Source: Streptosporangiaceae bacterium | Lineage (GTDB): Bacteria > Actinomycetota > Actinomycetes > Streptosporangiales > Streptosporangiaceae | Direction of reading: 5' to 3' | Length of the DNA: 63,978 nt | NCBI GenBank assembly: GCA_030040475.1 | Contig: JASHTQ010000446.1 | Coordinates: 1 to 63,978 of the forward strand | Shown: positions 7,998 to 18,095 of the stretch, piece by piece | How the letters are laid out: each line of letters opens with the position of its first letter | How positions within the stretch are numbered: position 1 is the stretch's first letter | Notes under the pieces: generated by a model | Told to the model about the DNA's origin: nothing | What the model saw: only the letters and a program-made list of their open reading frames with translations | Databases searched by the model: none | Made by a program: the position numbers and the translations under genes

Positions 7998-8808
7998 GTC
8001 TGTCTAAGGCGACTCTGTGCTTCCGCATCCAATCAGCTGCGAAGTCGACGATCCTGCCCAGCCGCATCAGTCGGCACTGCGCAGCGCCGACCCTACCGTG
8101 ATCGGGTATTTCCTTCTGATCCAGCTCTTCTCCGATGACCTCGAAGTCGCTGTCGTCCAGCACCACGTCTTCATATTCCTCCCATCTCCGACCAGAACTG
8201 CTCTTGATGACGCACCTGTACGTCCGCCTGGGGGGATGTTCGATGTAGAGGTACTCGGCTAGGTGAAATGCGGTGCAGGCCTTGAAGCCGACCCCCAGGA
8301 GCAGGACTGACGCCCCGAACCGGCACATCTTGCCCAGCGGAGAGTTCTTACCCAGGTGACAGGTGACTTCGTGATCGGCCATGAGCACTGCCGCCAGGGG
8401 ACCGATCGCAGCGAACGAACTCTGCGGGTGATCGCTCCTGATCGCATCCGGATGGGTCCGGACCGCCTCGGCGATCCGCCCCATGCATGTTGACGGACTG
8501 GTATCCCGATCGAATGGAGGCATCTCGGCCCGGAATCTTTCGACTTCCTGCTCGGTCATCCCCTTAATCCTGGCGAGATGTTGCCGGGAAGAGTCGGAGT
8601 TGTCGGCCGTGTCGGTGGGTACGATGAGGGTTCCGCCGGGATCCAGGACGTCGCGCAGCGCGTCGACGACGGCTTCGGCTCCGCCGTCAACCCAGCCGAT
8701 GCTCCGCAGAGAAGCGCTGACCAGCAGGATTTGACCGGATGTCACACCAAGCGCACGCAGATCATGGGCTATGTCCTCGCGAGTGACAACAGACGGCGAC
8801 GGGCGCAA
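7882..8808 (-). CDS. AAC(3)-type aminoglycoside N-acetyltransferase-like protein
   Basis: A 308-residue protein of the AAC(3) antibiotic N-acetyltransferase family, which transfers acetyl from acetyl-CoA to the 3-amino group of 2-deoxystreptamine aminoglycosides. Family blocks are in order: VSASLRSIGWVDGGAEAVVD, DPGGTLIVPTDTADNSD, HPQSSFAAIGPLA, LGKNSPLGKMC and LLLGVGFKACTAFHLAEY. The only available start is TTG at 8808, as an in-frame stop (8812-8814) lies just upstream; AAGGGG lies about 10 nt before it. The last 35 or so residues are Arg/Pro-rich, lie antisense to the preceding gene and look like read-through past the normal family end (near DFAADWMRKH). Whether it confers resistance is unknown; many environmental members do not. 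Confidence 0.88.
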   Translation of the reverse strand: MRPSPSVVTREDIAHDLRALGVTSGQILLVSASLRSIGWVDGGAEAVVDALRDVLDPGGTLIVPTDTADNSDSSRQHLARIKGMTEQEVERFRAEMPPFDRDTSPSTCMGRIAEAVRTHPDAIRSDHPQSSFAAIGPLAAVLMADHEVTCHLGKNSPLGKMCRFGASVLLLGVGFKACTAFHLAEYLYIEHPPRRTYRCVIKSSSGRRWEEYEDVVLDDSDFEVIGEELDQKEIPDHGRVGAAQCRLMRLGRIVDFAADWMRKHRVALDRLIGPRPACGWHRAGRRRPRSGARPPRTSPADRRTTARI

Positions 8809-9521
8809 CGATCATCCCCTTCGGTCTCGGCGGGTCACTCGCGCCACAGGACCAGCGCTCTGAACGAATAAGGGGCTGCTGGGGCAAGCCAAGGTCACAG
8901 GCGACCCGATCCCGCGTAGCCCGTGGGCTTCCTCCACCGTTGCCACGCCATGCGACCAACATCGGCCGGAATGTCCTCCTCAAGCCATGGTGTTACGAAC
9001 GCCCGCGTTCCGTCAACGAGACGTACGTTTGAGCGGGGGATCCGCGAAACCCGGCCGACAACCAGCCCGACAACCAGCCCGACAACCAGCCCGGCCGCTT
9101 ACCCGGCCAGGTCGGTCGAATCCGCCGGAATCTGGCAGAGTTGCCCATCCCGTCAAGGCGATGGGTCGTGTGTGGTCGCGCGACCGCCATTTACAAGCTG
9201 GGACGCCGGTGATCACTGGGCCATCGTCTGGGAGCGTCTCGATCGATTGGCTCAGCGATCTCAGATGGCGGCCGCGCGCACCGATCACACATCCTTGACT
9301 ACGGACGGGCCGATAGCGCGGCTCAACACCCGTGGGCCAGGTAAGAAGCTGGTAAGGATTTCCGGATCGGCCGAGCACATGTCAAGCGGCTGAGATGGCC
9401 TGATCGCCTCATACAGGTCGGCGAGCTGCCGGGCAGCGTGGCGCCTGGCCTGCTGCGCGGCTGTCATGGCCCCGTCCCGCCCGTGATCCCGGGCAGCATC
9501 AACGCCACCCTCCACCCAGGA
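8809..9521. other. gene-poor stretch with short tandem repeats
   Basis: About 710 bp with no convincing gene. Several short ORFs lie on both strands, but none shows a family motif together with a good ribosome binding site. The minus strand at about 9075-8910 reads VRLVDGTRAFVTPWLEEDIP then ADVGRMAWQRWRKP, which looks protein-like but has no start and is not recognised. It contains three 12-bp tandem units at 9055-9090. Confidence 0.5.
9055..9090. repeat. three perfect 12-bp tandem repeats
   Basis: CCGACAACCAGC is repeated three times head to tail (9055-9066, 9067-9078, 9079-9090) in an intergenic stretch. No function is apparent. Confidence 0.8.
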
Positions 9522-10967
9522 CTACGGCGGCCAGCGCGGCTCGGTTCGATCCTGGTCGGGTGCTGAGCCAGCGAATAAATCGGTGCCGGGCATAACTGCG
9601 CACAGTCGGGCCAGCGCCGTAGTATATGCGTGCTCGGGCGGGCGGCCGTAACCGATCACCAGACCGGCCCGGTCGCAGCTTGCCGTAGGAGCGCGGTAAC
9701 GCTCCAGGCCGTCTATGGCCAGTCCGCGCTCGGCTGCGCGGACGACGACCTGCCGCTCGGTCTTTGCGTCCGGCAATTCCAGGACCACGTGCAGGCCGGC
9801 TGCGATGCCGGTGACATAGCGGCCTTGGCGGCGCAGCGCGGAAGCCAGGCGGTCGCGGCGGCGCCGGTAGGCGAGCCGCGCCCGGCGGATTTGCCTGTCG
9901 TAACCGCCCGAGGTGATGAACTCGGCCAGGGTCAGCTGGTCGAGGACGGACGGGCCGCCGACCAGTTCCTCAGTGACCGCGTCGATCAGCCGCGATGGAA
10001 CGACCAGCCAGCCGATCCGCAGGCCCGGGGCCAGGCTCTTGCTCGCCGTGCCGGCATATATGATGCGATCCGGCGCGAGCGCCTGCAGGGCGCCCACCGG
10101 TTGCCGGTCGTAGCGGAACTCGCCGTCATAGTCGTCCTCGATGACCATTCCGCCCCATGCTGCGGCTTCCCTGCGACGCTGCGGATGGAGCGTCACGCCC
10201 AGCGGGAACTGGTGGGCCGGGGTCAGCAACGCCGCGTCCGACCCGTCAATATCGGCCATGACGACACCCTGGTGATCTACGGGCAGCGGCCTAAGGCCCA
10301 GACCCTGATGTTCCGCCACATTGCGGTGGGCCTGATGACCGTACGCCTCCACCGCGAGCGTGCTCGCGCCAGCCAGGCGTAGCGCACGGCATACGACGGC
10401 CAGGCCGTGCACGAAGCCCGCGCAGATCACGACGTCCTCAGGACGGGCAACTACCCCCCGCGCTCGTGCCAGGTAGTCCGCCACGGCAGTTCGCAGCCGC
10501 GGCAGCCCCCGCGGATCTTGGTAACCGAGCAGCAGGTCGGGCGCGGCGGCGAGCGCCTTGCGGGCAGCCGCCTGCCACGCGCGACGGGGAAAGGCAGACA
10601 GGTCCGGCTCGCCTGCGCGCAGGTCGTAGCGGTAAGCGCCGAGTTCAGCGGGCACTGACAGACCGAAGCCGACGTCGATTGCGCGGCGTTCGGCGACGGA
10701 CGTCCCCGAGCCGGTGCGCGCGGTGAGCCAGCCCTCGGCGACGAGCTGGCTGTAAACCTCGGCGATCGTGTTGCGGGCGATGCCTAGGTCCGTGGCCAGG
10801 GAACGGGAAGACGGCAGCCGTGTGCCCGCGCGGAGACGGCCGACCTGGATGGCCTCGCGCAGCGCTGCCTCGAGGCCGGCCCTGATCCTGGTCCCTGACA
10901 GGTCAAGGTGCAGATCTACGCCGGCCACCGCAGTCTTCGTAACATCTTTGGCCCATTTTTCTGCCAT
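9522..10967 (-). CDS. MocR/PdxR-type GntR regulator with aminotransferase-like domain
   Basis: A 481-residue fusion: a GntR winged helix at about residues 25-90 (GRLRAGTRLPSSRSLATDLG, IARNTIAEVYSQLVAEGWL) and a type I aminotransferase-fold domain at about 120-465. The PLP-binding lysine is K310 in YAGTASKSLAPGLRIGW, and IEDDYDGEFRYDRQP is the usual cofactor/substrate loop. MocR proteins bind PLP or an amino-PLP adduct as a ligand and usually control a divergent gene. Here the divergent gene, 47 bp away, is the AhpD-like protein, which makes it the likeliest target, along with the regulator itself. Start ATG 10967; the ribosome binding site is weak. Confidence 0.95.
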   Translation of the reverse strand: MAEKWAKDVTKTAVAGVDLHLDLSGTRIRAGLEAALREAIQVGRLRAGTRLPSSRSLATDLGIARNTIAEVYSQLVAEGWLTARTGSGTSVAERRAIDVGFGLSVPAELGAYRYDLRAGEPDLSAFPRRAWQAAARKALAAAPDLLLGYQDPRGLPRLRTAVADYLARARGVVARPEDVVICAGFVHGLAVVCRALRLAGASTLAVEAYGHQAHRNVAEHQGLGLRPLPVDHQGVVMADIDGSDAALLTPAHQFPLGVTLHPQRRREAAAWGGMVIEDDYDGEFRYDRQPVGALQALAPDRIIYAGTASKSLAPGLRIGWLVVPSRLIDAVTEELVGGPSVLDQLTLAEFITSGGYDRQIRRARLAYRRRRDRLASALRRQGRYVTGIAAGLHVVLELPDAKTERQVVVRAAERGLAIDGLERYRAPTASCDRAGLVIGYGRPPEHAYTTALARLCAVMPGTDLFAGSAPDQDRTEPRWPP

Positions 10968-11014
10968 GGAAATGGACCTTATCCTGGGCCGCTTGCCATC
11001 GTAACGTCGCAGGT

Positions 11015-11506
11015 ATGACGATCACCAACGACGCGACGCAGATCCCCGTCCGCCTCGACTTCGACACGTTCGCGTCCGACTTCTCCCGTGCGATGGCGCA
11101 CCTGGACCGGGCCGCGACCAAGGAACTCGACAAGGCCGAAATCGACCCGCGGCTCCGCGAGCTGATCCGGATCCGAGCCTCGCAGCTCAATTCGTGCGCC
11201 TACTGCATCGACATGCACACCAAGGACGCGCGCGCGATCGGCGAGACCGAGCAGCGCATCTACGGGCTGACCGCATGGCAGGAGACTCCGTACTTCACGC
11301 CGCGCGAGCGTGCCGCGCTGGCCTTCACCGAGGTGGTGACCCGGCTATCCGACACGCACGTGCCGGATCAGGCCTACTTGGACGTGGCCGCGGAATTCAG
11401 CCCGCAGGAGATCGCGGCGCTGGTCAGCCTCATCGTCGCCATTAACGCCTGGAACGCCATAGGCGTCAGCACCCGTGCCTGGGCACCCGGCTCGTACGCA
11501 CCCTGA
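11015..11506 (+). CDS. AhpD-like carboxymuconolactone decarboxylase family protein
   Basis: A 163-residue alkylhydroperoxidase AhpD-type protein. The core motif RELIRIRASQLNSCAYCIDM followed by HTKDAR carries C61 and C64 as a CxxC redox pair and H68, the catalytic arrangement of AhpD-like peroxidases. The family acts in peroxide defence or as small thiol-dependent enzymes in the cytoplasm. The gene is divergent from the MocR regulator across 47 bp and is probably controlled by it. It converges with the next gene, leaving 22 bp. Confidence 0.93.
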   Translation: MTITNDATQIPVRLDFDTFASDFSRAMAHLDRAATKELDKAEIDPRLRELIRIRASQLNSCAYCIDMHTKDARAIGETEQRIYGLTAWQETPYFTPRERAALAFTEVVTRLSDTHVPDQAYLDVAAEFSPQEIAALVSLIVAINAWNAIGVSTRAWAPGSYAP

Positions 11507-11528
11507 CAAGCACAGCGGGGCGGCGGGC

Positions 11529-12122
11529 TCAGCCAGTCAGCGGGGCGGAGTGCGGGCGCCAATTCGGTTGCGGCGGGTGGCCGGGCAGGTCGGTACGGCC
11601 ACCCGCCCAGCGGAGCGCCGCCCAGGGGTCGGCGTCGGCCAGGTCGGCGGGGGCATGCGGGAACATGCGGAGGAAGACGCGGCGGCACACATCGCGCGGC
11701 GGGTCGAGGCTACGGCCGAAGCCCGCGGCGATGTCGTTGCCGTGCAGGAGCGCCTCGTTGCAGCCCAGCGCGGCAAAACCCTCTGGGTCGGCCATCCCGG
11801 TCGGGTGAAAGGCGCGCACGTGTGGAGGCGAGGTGCGGACCATCGAGGCCAGGATGCGGCCGCCCGTCACGGCGAACTCCAATACCTCAGCCGGGGATGC
11901 GTCCTTTTCTGCGGAGGCAACAGCCCGCACGTACCGCGCGGTGGGCTGTACCGCAAGCTGCCAGGCGTAGGACAGCAGGCAATCACCGATGTGTTCAGCG
12001 GTATGCCAGCAGTCCCACTCCAGCGTGCCCGCCGGCACCGACCAGTCTCGGTCCGTGATCGGCAGCAGCCCGCTCATCACGCAAGAGATCGCATCGTCTA
12101 GGTCTTGGGCGGTCACAGTCAT
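11529..12122 (-). CDS. maleylpyruvate isomerase N-terminal (DinB-like) domain protein
   Basis: A 197-residue protein of the mycothiol-dependent maleylpyruvate isomerase/DinB four-helix-bundle superfamily. Supporting segments are GTLEWDCWHTAEHIGDCLLS (first metal-ligand His region) and AALGCNEALLHGNDIAAGFG (second His region), the spacing expected for the metal site of this fold. These proteins are usually thiol-dependent transferases or isomerases using mycothiol in actinobacteria; the substrate here is unknown. It lies downstream of the minus-arm fxsT gene on the same strand across 139 bp, but the more GC-rich codon use suggests it is not part of that system. Confidence 0.8.
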   Translation of the reverse strand: MTVTAQDLDDAISCVMSGLLPITDRDWSVPAGTLEWDCWHTAEHIGDCLLSYAWQLAVQPTARYVRAVASAEKDASPAEVLEFAVTGGRILASMVRTSPPHVRAFHPTGMADPEGFAALGCNEALLHGNDIAAGFGRSLDPPRDVCRRVFLRMFPHAPADLADADPWAALRWAGGRTDLPGHPPQPNWRPHSAPLTG

Positions 12123-12261
12123 GGTGCCTTCGAGCCTACGGTCAGGTTCTGCGGAACACGAGCAGTTCGTCTATAGTGACGGATCCGGACATGATTGTCC
12201 GGGCGACCACGGCCGACGTGATCGTCTGCATAGGGCACGTTCGATTCGCCATCGCGTCAAC

Positions 12262-15200
12262 TCAGATGGGCTGTGGCTCGAGATCTCTGTTATGTAGTCG
12301 CCACTGCTGGACGGCACCGATACTGAAGTGGTTTTCCCCGAGAAGCGTAGCCAAGGCGCCGAGTACCCGCTGCTGAATTCGCCTTGCCTCGTCCGTTCGT
12401 CCGCTCTCGTAGATGGTAACCGACAGATTCGCCTCGCAGATTAGTGTGTCCGGATGGCGCGCTCCGAGTACCTCAGTTAGCTTCAAGTGCGTTTTCCGCT
12501 CAAGCACCTCGGCCTCCTCGAAGTGTCGTAGGTCGCTCAGGCAATTGGCCAGGTTGATTGCGCACGACAAGGTGAATGGATGGTCCTCGCCGAGCTTCTG
12601 ATGGAATGCGTCGAGTGTGCGTCTGGCGAGCGTGTCGGCCTCGTGCAGGCTATCCGTTCCACGCAAGTAAGTGGATAGATTATTGGCTGCGACCAGAGTA
12701 TACGGATGATCTGGGCCGAGGCCGCGTTCATACGCCTCCATCACATTCAGCGCCAGATCACGTGCGGCGGATTTCTCACCCAATGCGGACAGGTCGCAAG
12801 CGAGGTTAAGCGTGCATGCGAGAGCATCCGGCGAATCACCGGAATAATGTTGCAGATATCGCTCACGGGTGGCCTTGGTCAGACGGTATGCTTCCTCAAG
12901 CTCCCCGATCTTGCGGAGCGATACGGCCAGGCTTTTCGCTGTGCGCAGGGTGTCGGCGGAATCTTCACCAAGCACCTCAACATATCGCAGGTACGTAACC
13001 CGCAGCAGTTCGACCGAAGCGGCATACTCCCCGACCTCGCGCATGTCCCTGGCCAGGTTCGCAGCGGAGTAAAGCGTGTACGGATGATCGGGCCGCAGCA
13101 CAGCCTGCCGCCGGTTCAGGGTATCTTGATCGAACTCATGGGCCGCGAAGCAGTCGCCGACCAGACGCAGGTCGACGGCGAGGTTGTTGGCGGCGGAGAG
13201 CGTACTCGGATGATCTTCGCCAAACAACTCCTTGAAGCGTTCATAGGTTTCTCTATCCATCGCGAGTGCCTCACGGAATTGACCGAGGCCGCGCAGATCG
13301 GCAGCGAGCCCGCCAGCGGTTTGCAGGGAATGCGGGTGCCGATCGGTCAGTACCTCCTGCTGCTCGGTCAGAACATCCGAGTCCACACTGAGCGCTTCGG
13401 CGTAGCGGCCCTGCGAACGAAGCACGTTGGCCAGTTGAGAACACAAATACAGGGTCTGCCTGTCGTTGCCGAACCTATCCCGCCATCCTTCTTCCAGCGC
13501 GCGGCCGAACTCCAACGCCGAGTCGAACTGACTGCGGATCCATAGATAGCGCACCCTGTCTATGAGTAGTTGACGAGTCTCCTCGGCGTCACATTTATCT
13601 GCCTCCGAAGGACCCAGGTGTGGCCAGATCAAATCATATCGTGGCCAGTTCTCTGGGGTACCGGTATCTCCGTGCCTGGGCCTGGCCTCAACAAGAACGC
13701 GATGTACCTGGTGGAAAGCGGATTCTTGCTCCTCCCGCGTCTTGAGCTGAGCACGGATGACTACCTGAATTAGCCTGTGCAGCTGAATTGTGTTGCTTCC
13801 CTGGTCTACCTTCGCCAGCGCGAAGCGCGCTATTTCTCGGATCAGCTGACCGAGAACGACCTTCTCTTTCAGCCGGTCGTCCAGAGGGACCAGAGCGCGG
13901 ATCATCTCGTCGCTGTAGAGCAGCGAAAGAGAGATGGGCTCGGGGGCAAAGAAGGCGCAGAGCTCAAGTAGTCGCGCAGCGGCGGGAGACTGCGTGCGGA
14001 GCCGATCGAACGACAGGCGCCAGGTCAGCGCGACAGGCCTGGGGTAGTCAGATGGCTGGTTCAGCTCCAGAACGCTGGTCGGTTGCCTCCGCAGCAGATC
14101 CACGTAGGCACCGGCCGACATTCCCGTTTCCTCAAGCCACCCGCCTGCCTGCTCGATCGCCAGCGGAAGATCACCAAGAGCCTCGGCAACCCTGTCCGCC
14201 TCTCCCTCGGTGAGCTGCGGGACCCGACGCAGCAGGTGATCGACGCTTTCTCCGCGGGTGAAGACGTCAATTTCCAACGGATCTGCCACGCGGGACCACA
14301 CCGGATTCCTTGACGTCACCAGGACGTGTCCCAGGCCGCCCGGCAAGAAAGCCTCAAGTTCTCTTGGATCGTCCGCGTTGTCGAAGATGAGAAGCCAGTG
14401 GTCATAAGGCGTACCGCGACGCAGGGCTTCGCGCGCTGCTTGAGCGGCGTCCGTAACGCTAGTCCCAATGCGGATTCCCAGCCGCCATGCCAGCTCAGCC
14501 AGGGCCGGGTTGACAAGCTCCGGCTGCTCAGCCGAGATCCACCACACCACGTCGTAGTTCGCCATATACCTGTGCGCGTACTCAAGCGCGACCTGCGTTT
14601 TCCCCACACCGCCGAGCCCGTAGAGAGCCTGCGGCAACACCACGGCCCTGCTGGTCCCGACTAGCTGATCACGCAGCTTCTCAAGGACGGTATTTCGTCC
14701 GGTAAACGCGGCGTTGCGGGTAGGTACGTTCCAGACGTGAGGTACAGTCCGCGGCCAACGTGGTTCTGGCGACCAAGGACCAGCAGGATGCTCAGGTAGA
14801 TTGGCCGTGCGGCCAAACTCCCGTAGCAATGCTTCCACAGCCTGACCCTCATCCAGCCGGCCCAAGTCCACCGACGTTCGGTCGCTGAATGGCGGAACTA
14901 CCCGCACCTCGTCCACTCGGACCGGGACAAGTTGCCTGCGCGTACCGGCCGGGTCGGCGGCCGCCATAGCCTGCCACACCCCGGCAGCGTGCGGGGATCG
15001 CATATACGCGCCGGACAGCACGGCAATCGTTCGGCCTGCCGACACGGCGCCTCGCCGCGCCTCAGCCTGGGCGATGCTGCCGACGGCACTCGTGCCGTGC
15101 GGCAGAACACGAAATCCGGCCCGGCCGAGCACCGAGGCGATCCAGTCGGCCCACATCCGGTCTTCCGGAGCGTAGCTGAGATGGATATCGGCGCGCCGGG

Positions 15201-16191
15201 TAAGGCGGCGCCGCGTAAACGCATGCCGATACGCCACCCTCAGGTCCTCATCGAGCCTGGGCAGGGAGCGCACGCGACCCTGCGTGATGACGCTGGCCAG
15301 GCGCTCGTAGGCGGCCAATAGGGAGAGAGGCGACCCCGGCGCGTCGCCAAAGGCGGCGAGAATCTCCTCGAAGGCGTAGAACGGTTTATACGGAATCTCG
15401 ACAGAGCTCCAGTATTGATCGGCTTCCTCTTCGCTGAGGCCCTGGGGAAAGCGATCAAACTCTGCCCTGGCCAGGGAGCGGCCAGCATCCAGCTTTTCTT
15501 TCTCTGCGTCGTCGATACGCATCGGGACGGGAAGAATCCTAATATTGCGGTAGCAGTAACGCTCGTGGATGTGCCGCGCCACCGCAGCAGCTCCCTCTAT
15601 ATTCTGATCACTCAGGGTAAAACAGTCGACGAGGACGTCGGGAAAATGGACTGTGCAGATATCTGCTGTGTCACTCAAGCCGGTGCGACTATCGATGAGG
15701 ACATAGTCGTAATGCTGTCTCATATCCGCGCGCAAGGCATCCAAGAACTGGCCGCCGCCGAGTCGTTCATAGAAGTTATCCCAGTCAAACGATGCCACAG
15801 CGGCAGAATAATCATGATTCTGGCGGCCGGCGGAGACAAAGTCCAGGGTCCCATCTTCCGGAAATTCGGCCCAGGCCACTGATACGGCATAAGGCAGTAT
15901 CTGTGCATATTCACGGTGCCAGTCAGTTGGCCGCGCCTCGGCCCGAGTGGCCGCCCAAGCGTAATTGGTGACCAGTTCGATTATGCCAGCGGTAGCCGAG
16001 ATCTTGGCTGAATCCAGGAACGGGTGAAAGAATTTGTGCAGTCCCGGCGAATCGAGATCCCAATCCATTATAAGGACCTTCAGCCCATTACTCGCAAGGA
16101 TCCATGCGACGTTGGCAAGCGCCATAGTCCGGCCCGTTCCGCCCTTATAGGAGTAGAAGGTGATTATTTGGCCACCGTCGCTGTCATTCAT
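12262..16191 (-). CDS. fxsT: FxsT-type NTPase/TPR protein of a FxSxx-COOH system (minus arm)
   Basis: A 1309-residue multidomain protein. The order is a ParA/MinD-like domain from residue 9 ([20 protein letters not shown]; the P-loop ends GRT rather than GKT, a deviant Walker A), a degenerate TIR-like segment near 340-450 ([20 protein letters not shown]), an NB-ARC/STAND ATPase with P-loop GLGGVGKT near 519-526, and tetratricopeptide repeats from about 870 to the end with a recurrent DHPxTLxxAxNLA pattern. This is the FxsT architecture that accompanies FxSxx-COOH peptides. Its ATG overlaps the stop of the upstream fxsC (ATGA). It is an ortholog-like partner of the plus-arm copy (22408-26343), nearly the same length but clearly diverged and visibly more AT-rich. 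A regulatory or sensor role in the cytoplasm is inferred. Confidence 0.92.
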   Translation of the reverse strand: MNDSDGGQIITFYSYKGGTGRTMALANVAWILASNGLKVLIMDWDLDSPGLHKFFHPFLDSAKISATAGIIELVTNYAWAATRAEARPTDWHREYAQILPYAVSVAWAEFPEDGTLDFVSAGRQNHDYSAAVASFDWDNFYERLGGGQFLDALRADMRQHYDYVLIDSRTGLSDTADICTVHFPDVLVDCFTLSDQNIEGAAAVARHIHERYCYRNIRILPVPMRIDDAEKEKLDAGRSLARAEFDRFPQGLSEEEADQYWSSVEIPYKPFYAFEEILAAFGDAPGSPLSLLAAYERLASVITQGRVRSLPRLDEDLRVAYRHAFTRRRLTRRADIHLSYAPEDRMWADWIASVLGRAGFRVLPHGTSAVGSIAQAEARRGAVSAGRTIAVLSGAYMRSPHAAGVWQAMAAADPAGTRRQLVPVRVDEVRVVPPFSDRTSVDLGRLDEGQAVEALLREFGRTANLPEHPAGPWSPEPRWPRTVPHVWNVPTRNAAFTGRNTVLEKLRDQLVGTSRAVVLPQALYGLGGVGKTQVALEYAHRYMANYDVVWWISAEQPELVNPALAELAWRLGIRIGTSVTDAAQAAREALRRGTPYDHWLLIFDNADDPRELEAFLPGGLGHVLVTSRNPVWSRVADPLEIDVFTRGESVDHLLRRVPQLTEGEADRVAEALGDLPLAIEQAGGWLEETGMSAGAYVDLLRRQPTSVLELNQPSDYPRPVALTWRLSFDRLRTQSPAAARLLELCAFFAPEPISLSLLYSDEMIRALVPLDDRLKEKVVLGQLIREIARFALAKVDQGSNTIQLHRLIQVVIRAQLKTREEQESAFHQVHRVLVEARPRHGDTGTPENWPRYDLIWPHLGPSEADKCDAEETRQLLIDRVRYLWIRSQFDSALEFGRALEEGWRDRFGNDRQTLYLCSQLANVLRSQGRYAEALSVDSDVLTEQQEVLTDRHPHSLQTAGGLAADLRGLGQFREALAMDRETYERFKELFGEDHPSTLSAANNLAVDLRLVGDCFAAHEFDQDTLNRRQAVLRPDHPYTLYSAANLARDMREVGEYAASVELLRVTYLRYVEVLGEDSADTLRTAKSLAVSLRKIGELEEAYRLTKATRERYLQHYSGDSPDALACTLNLACDLSALGEKSAARDLALNVMEAYERGLGPDHPYTLVAANNLSTYLRGTDSLHEADTLARRTLDAFHQKLGEDHPFTLSCAINLANCLSDLRHFEEAEVLERKTHLKLTEVLGARHPDTLICEANLSVTIYESGRTDEARRIQQRVLGALATLLGENHFSIGAVQQWRLHNRDLEPQPI

Positions 16192-17471
16192 GCTGGATGC
16201 TCCGAATGGAACGCTTCTGTTACCGGACCGGCCAGGCGAGGCCGCTCGAAAAAGGGGCCGCCCGGCGGATATACATCTGTGTGCTTTAGATACTGCCTGG
16301 CCGCCGCCCGTACTACCATTGGCAGCACAATGCCGAATTCGGCAAGGCTAGCCACGCCATCGGCAGCGGCCTTGCAGTCAACGCGAATAGCGGCCAGCTT
16401 TTCGCTGAGCGCTGTCTCAATGCTCTTCTTAAGCTCTGCCCCCGCATCGATAGTCTCGGTGTCTTGGTAATTCCACGGCACCAAGACCTTAATCCAAGGT
16501 TTACCAAGTGCATCAATCCGTCGCAATTTCTCCCGGCGGTCCGCTCGCATCGTTTCCCAGGCATCGACCAGCAGGACTCCCGGTTCGGAGGTCCGCTCAC
16601 TGGCAAGGAGGGCAGGCAGGTGCTCATCCAAGTCTCCGACATCTGGCCAGTAGTCCAAATTACGCGCAAGGTCGGCAGCATGATCCGCCAGAGATCGTAT
16701 AGACTCGGGACGGTACGGATTCCAGTCGCGCGCGATCCGGCCGTAGTGGTAGCTACCGCGCCCGCCAGGGAGATCCGAGGCCCGCGGCGCGACGATCGTT
16801 ATCCGCAGCCTGCGCTGACCAGGTTTAGGCTGATCGGCAGTTCCGAATGCGCTTTCAAGAGAATCGTAGGGAGCAGGTTCCTCGGGTTTGATACGAGTGC
16901 TCTGAGCCACCTCAACGATCCGCCGGGCTAGTTCGTAGACGGCTTCTTCGTAATCGCCACGGTACCGGCTGAGCTTGATGATGCCATAGAAGCCGTGTGT
17001 ACCGTAGCGGTCTCCGAGTTCGGCATGGTCAAATTGAATGGATCTGGCCGCTTCAGGAAGCTGGGCTGGAGGTACAGGCACCCACAGTGCGGGGACGATC
17101 GCCTCGGCCGGGCCTGTATTCCTGGCGGCATGGTTGAGCGCGCGCCGCGAAAATGCGAACCATTCCTTGCCGCAGTTCTCGCTGTCGAAGTAACGCCTGG
17201 AGTAGAGTGGAACGAAAACTCGGCATGTCGCCAGCGCCTTAGCCAACCGCGAGGGCCAGTCACTTCCGGTCCGCAACTCTCGGTCCATGAAACCTGGCCT
17301 GGCACCTGGCGGCAGGTTGGTGAGTTGCATGATATCCGAACAGAGATCCCTGAAAAGATTCACAACCCAGATATCTGGGTTACCCGATTCGCCTGCCAGC
17401 CGTGGAGTGTGTGCATAGCTCAGGAAAAAATAGGGTGCGGCAGCCGCTGTCCCTGAGAAGTCACCGTCCAC
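16188..17471 (-). CDS. fxsC: TIR-like protein FxsC (minus arm)
   Basis: A full-length FxsC of about 427 residues. The N-terminal TIR-like domain begins [15 protein letters not shown] and includes [20 protein letters not shown] and [17 protein letters not shown]; the Glu of the CGxEW block is conserved in the two plus-arm paralogs and sits where TIR NADases keep their catalytic Glu. The C-terminal half ([20 protein letters not shown] and onward) is the FxsC-specific region. GTG 17471 is preferred since AGCGGGGGAG lies just upstream, though the frame is open to 17594. It overlaps fxsT by ATGA, so the two are translationally coupled. Confidence 0.85.
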   Translation of the reverse strand: MDGDFSGTAAAAPYFFLSYAHTPRLAGESGNPDIWVVNLFRDLCSDIMQLTNLPPGARPGFMDRELRTGSDWPSRLAKALATCRVFVPLYSRRYFDSENCGKEWFAFSRRALNHAARNTGPAEAIVPALWVPVPPAQLPEAARSIQFDHAELGDRYGTHGFYGIIKLSRYRGDYEEAVYELARRIVEVAQSTRIKPEEPAPYDSLESAFGTADQPKPGQRRLRITIVAPRASDLPGGRGSYHYGRIARDWNPYRPESIRSLADHAADLARNLDYWPDVGDLDEHLPALLASERTSEPGVLLVDAWETMRADRREKLRRIDALGKPWIKVLVPWNYQDTETIDAGAELKKSIETALSEKLAAIRVDCKAAADGVASLAEFGIVLPMVVRAAARQYLKHTDVYPPGGPFFERPRLAGPVTEAFHSEHPA

Positions 17472-17890
17472 CGGGCTCCCCCGCTCTCCATGCCTGAAGC
17501 GGCAGTTAACCATACTGTATGAGGTTAAGCCTCGGCTTGAGAAGGTCATTTGACTAAGCCCGCGGAACGCAAGGGGCCACACTTCTACCGCCACTAGGCT
17601 GAATTACTTATCGACGCCTGTCGACCATGGACGGCAATGAGGATGAGGCACGGAGGGCGTCCCGCAGGTGTGCCGATTAGGACGCATGATCCAAGGTCCG
17701 AACGCATGGATCATCTGACGCAGGGGTGCGTCTAGAGGTACGCAGGGCAATTGATGTGCACCGATTGACTACGGAGCATGACCACGCGAGCAGTCCGTGA
17801 TGTGAGCTCGGCGAGAGCATACTGACAACGGAGCACACCTAGCCTAGCCTGAGACATAGGCAATACCGCAGCCGTTCGGAGGAAATTGCC
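17472..17890. promoter_or_regulatory. divergent intergenic region of the Fxs locus with dyads and direct repeats
   Basis: This separates the minus arm (fxsC-fxsT) from the plus arm (fxsA onward), so it should hold both promoters. Visible signals are ATGATCC (17686-17692) facing GGATCAT (17708-17714), a 7-bp dyad with a 15-nt spacer; GACGCA-GGGG-TGCGTC (17717-17732), a compact dyad directly after it; and a 13-bp direct repeat differing at one base, TGACTACGGAGCA (17766-17778) and TGACAACGGAGCA (17823-17835). The first two look like adjacent operator sites. No clear -35/-10 pair was found. Confidence 0.5.
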
Positions 17891-18085
17891 GTGGAGAGAG
17901 CCGGATCCACCCCGCAGCCCGTAACCGGAATCGAACCCGCAGCTACGGCCATCTTCGATGTACGCTCCATGCCACTAGAGATGCTCACGTCGGACGTCGA
18001 TGTTTTCGGCATGGTGAGCAAGATCCTGGACCGGATGGACGAGCCCTCACGGGTTAACGTAGCGAAGTTCAACTCCTCTATCTGA
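17891..18085 (+). CDS. fxsA: FxSxx-COOH precursor peptide
   Basis: A 64-residue peptide beginning at GTG 17891, with GGAGG 8 nt upstream. It ends KFNSSI, so the last five residues are F60-N-S62-S-I64, exactly the FxSxx-COOH pattern that defines this precursor family. The preceding leader (IFDVRSMPLEMLTSDVDVF) is acidic and hydrophobic, as expected for recognition by the maturase. The next gene is the FxsB radical SAM maturase, 10 bp downstream. FxsB-type enzymes are known to form a three-residue cyclophane crosslink in the terminal F-x-S region, so the predicted product is a modified C-terminus. Its biological role is not known. Confidence 0.93.
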   Translation: MERAGSTPQPVTGIEPAATAIFDVRSMPLEMLTSDVDVFGMVSKILDRMDEPSRVNVAKFNSSI

Positions 18086-18095
18086 GCTGCATCTC

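Noticed and set aside
9055..9090. CRISPR array
   Set aside because: The three 12-bp units are directly adjacent with no spacers.
17765..17793. A -35 box TTGACT for fxsA
   Set aside because: No acceptable -10 hexamer lies 16-19 bp downstream.
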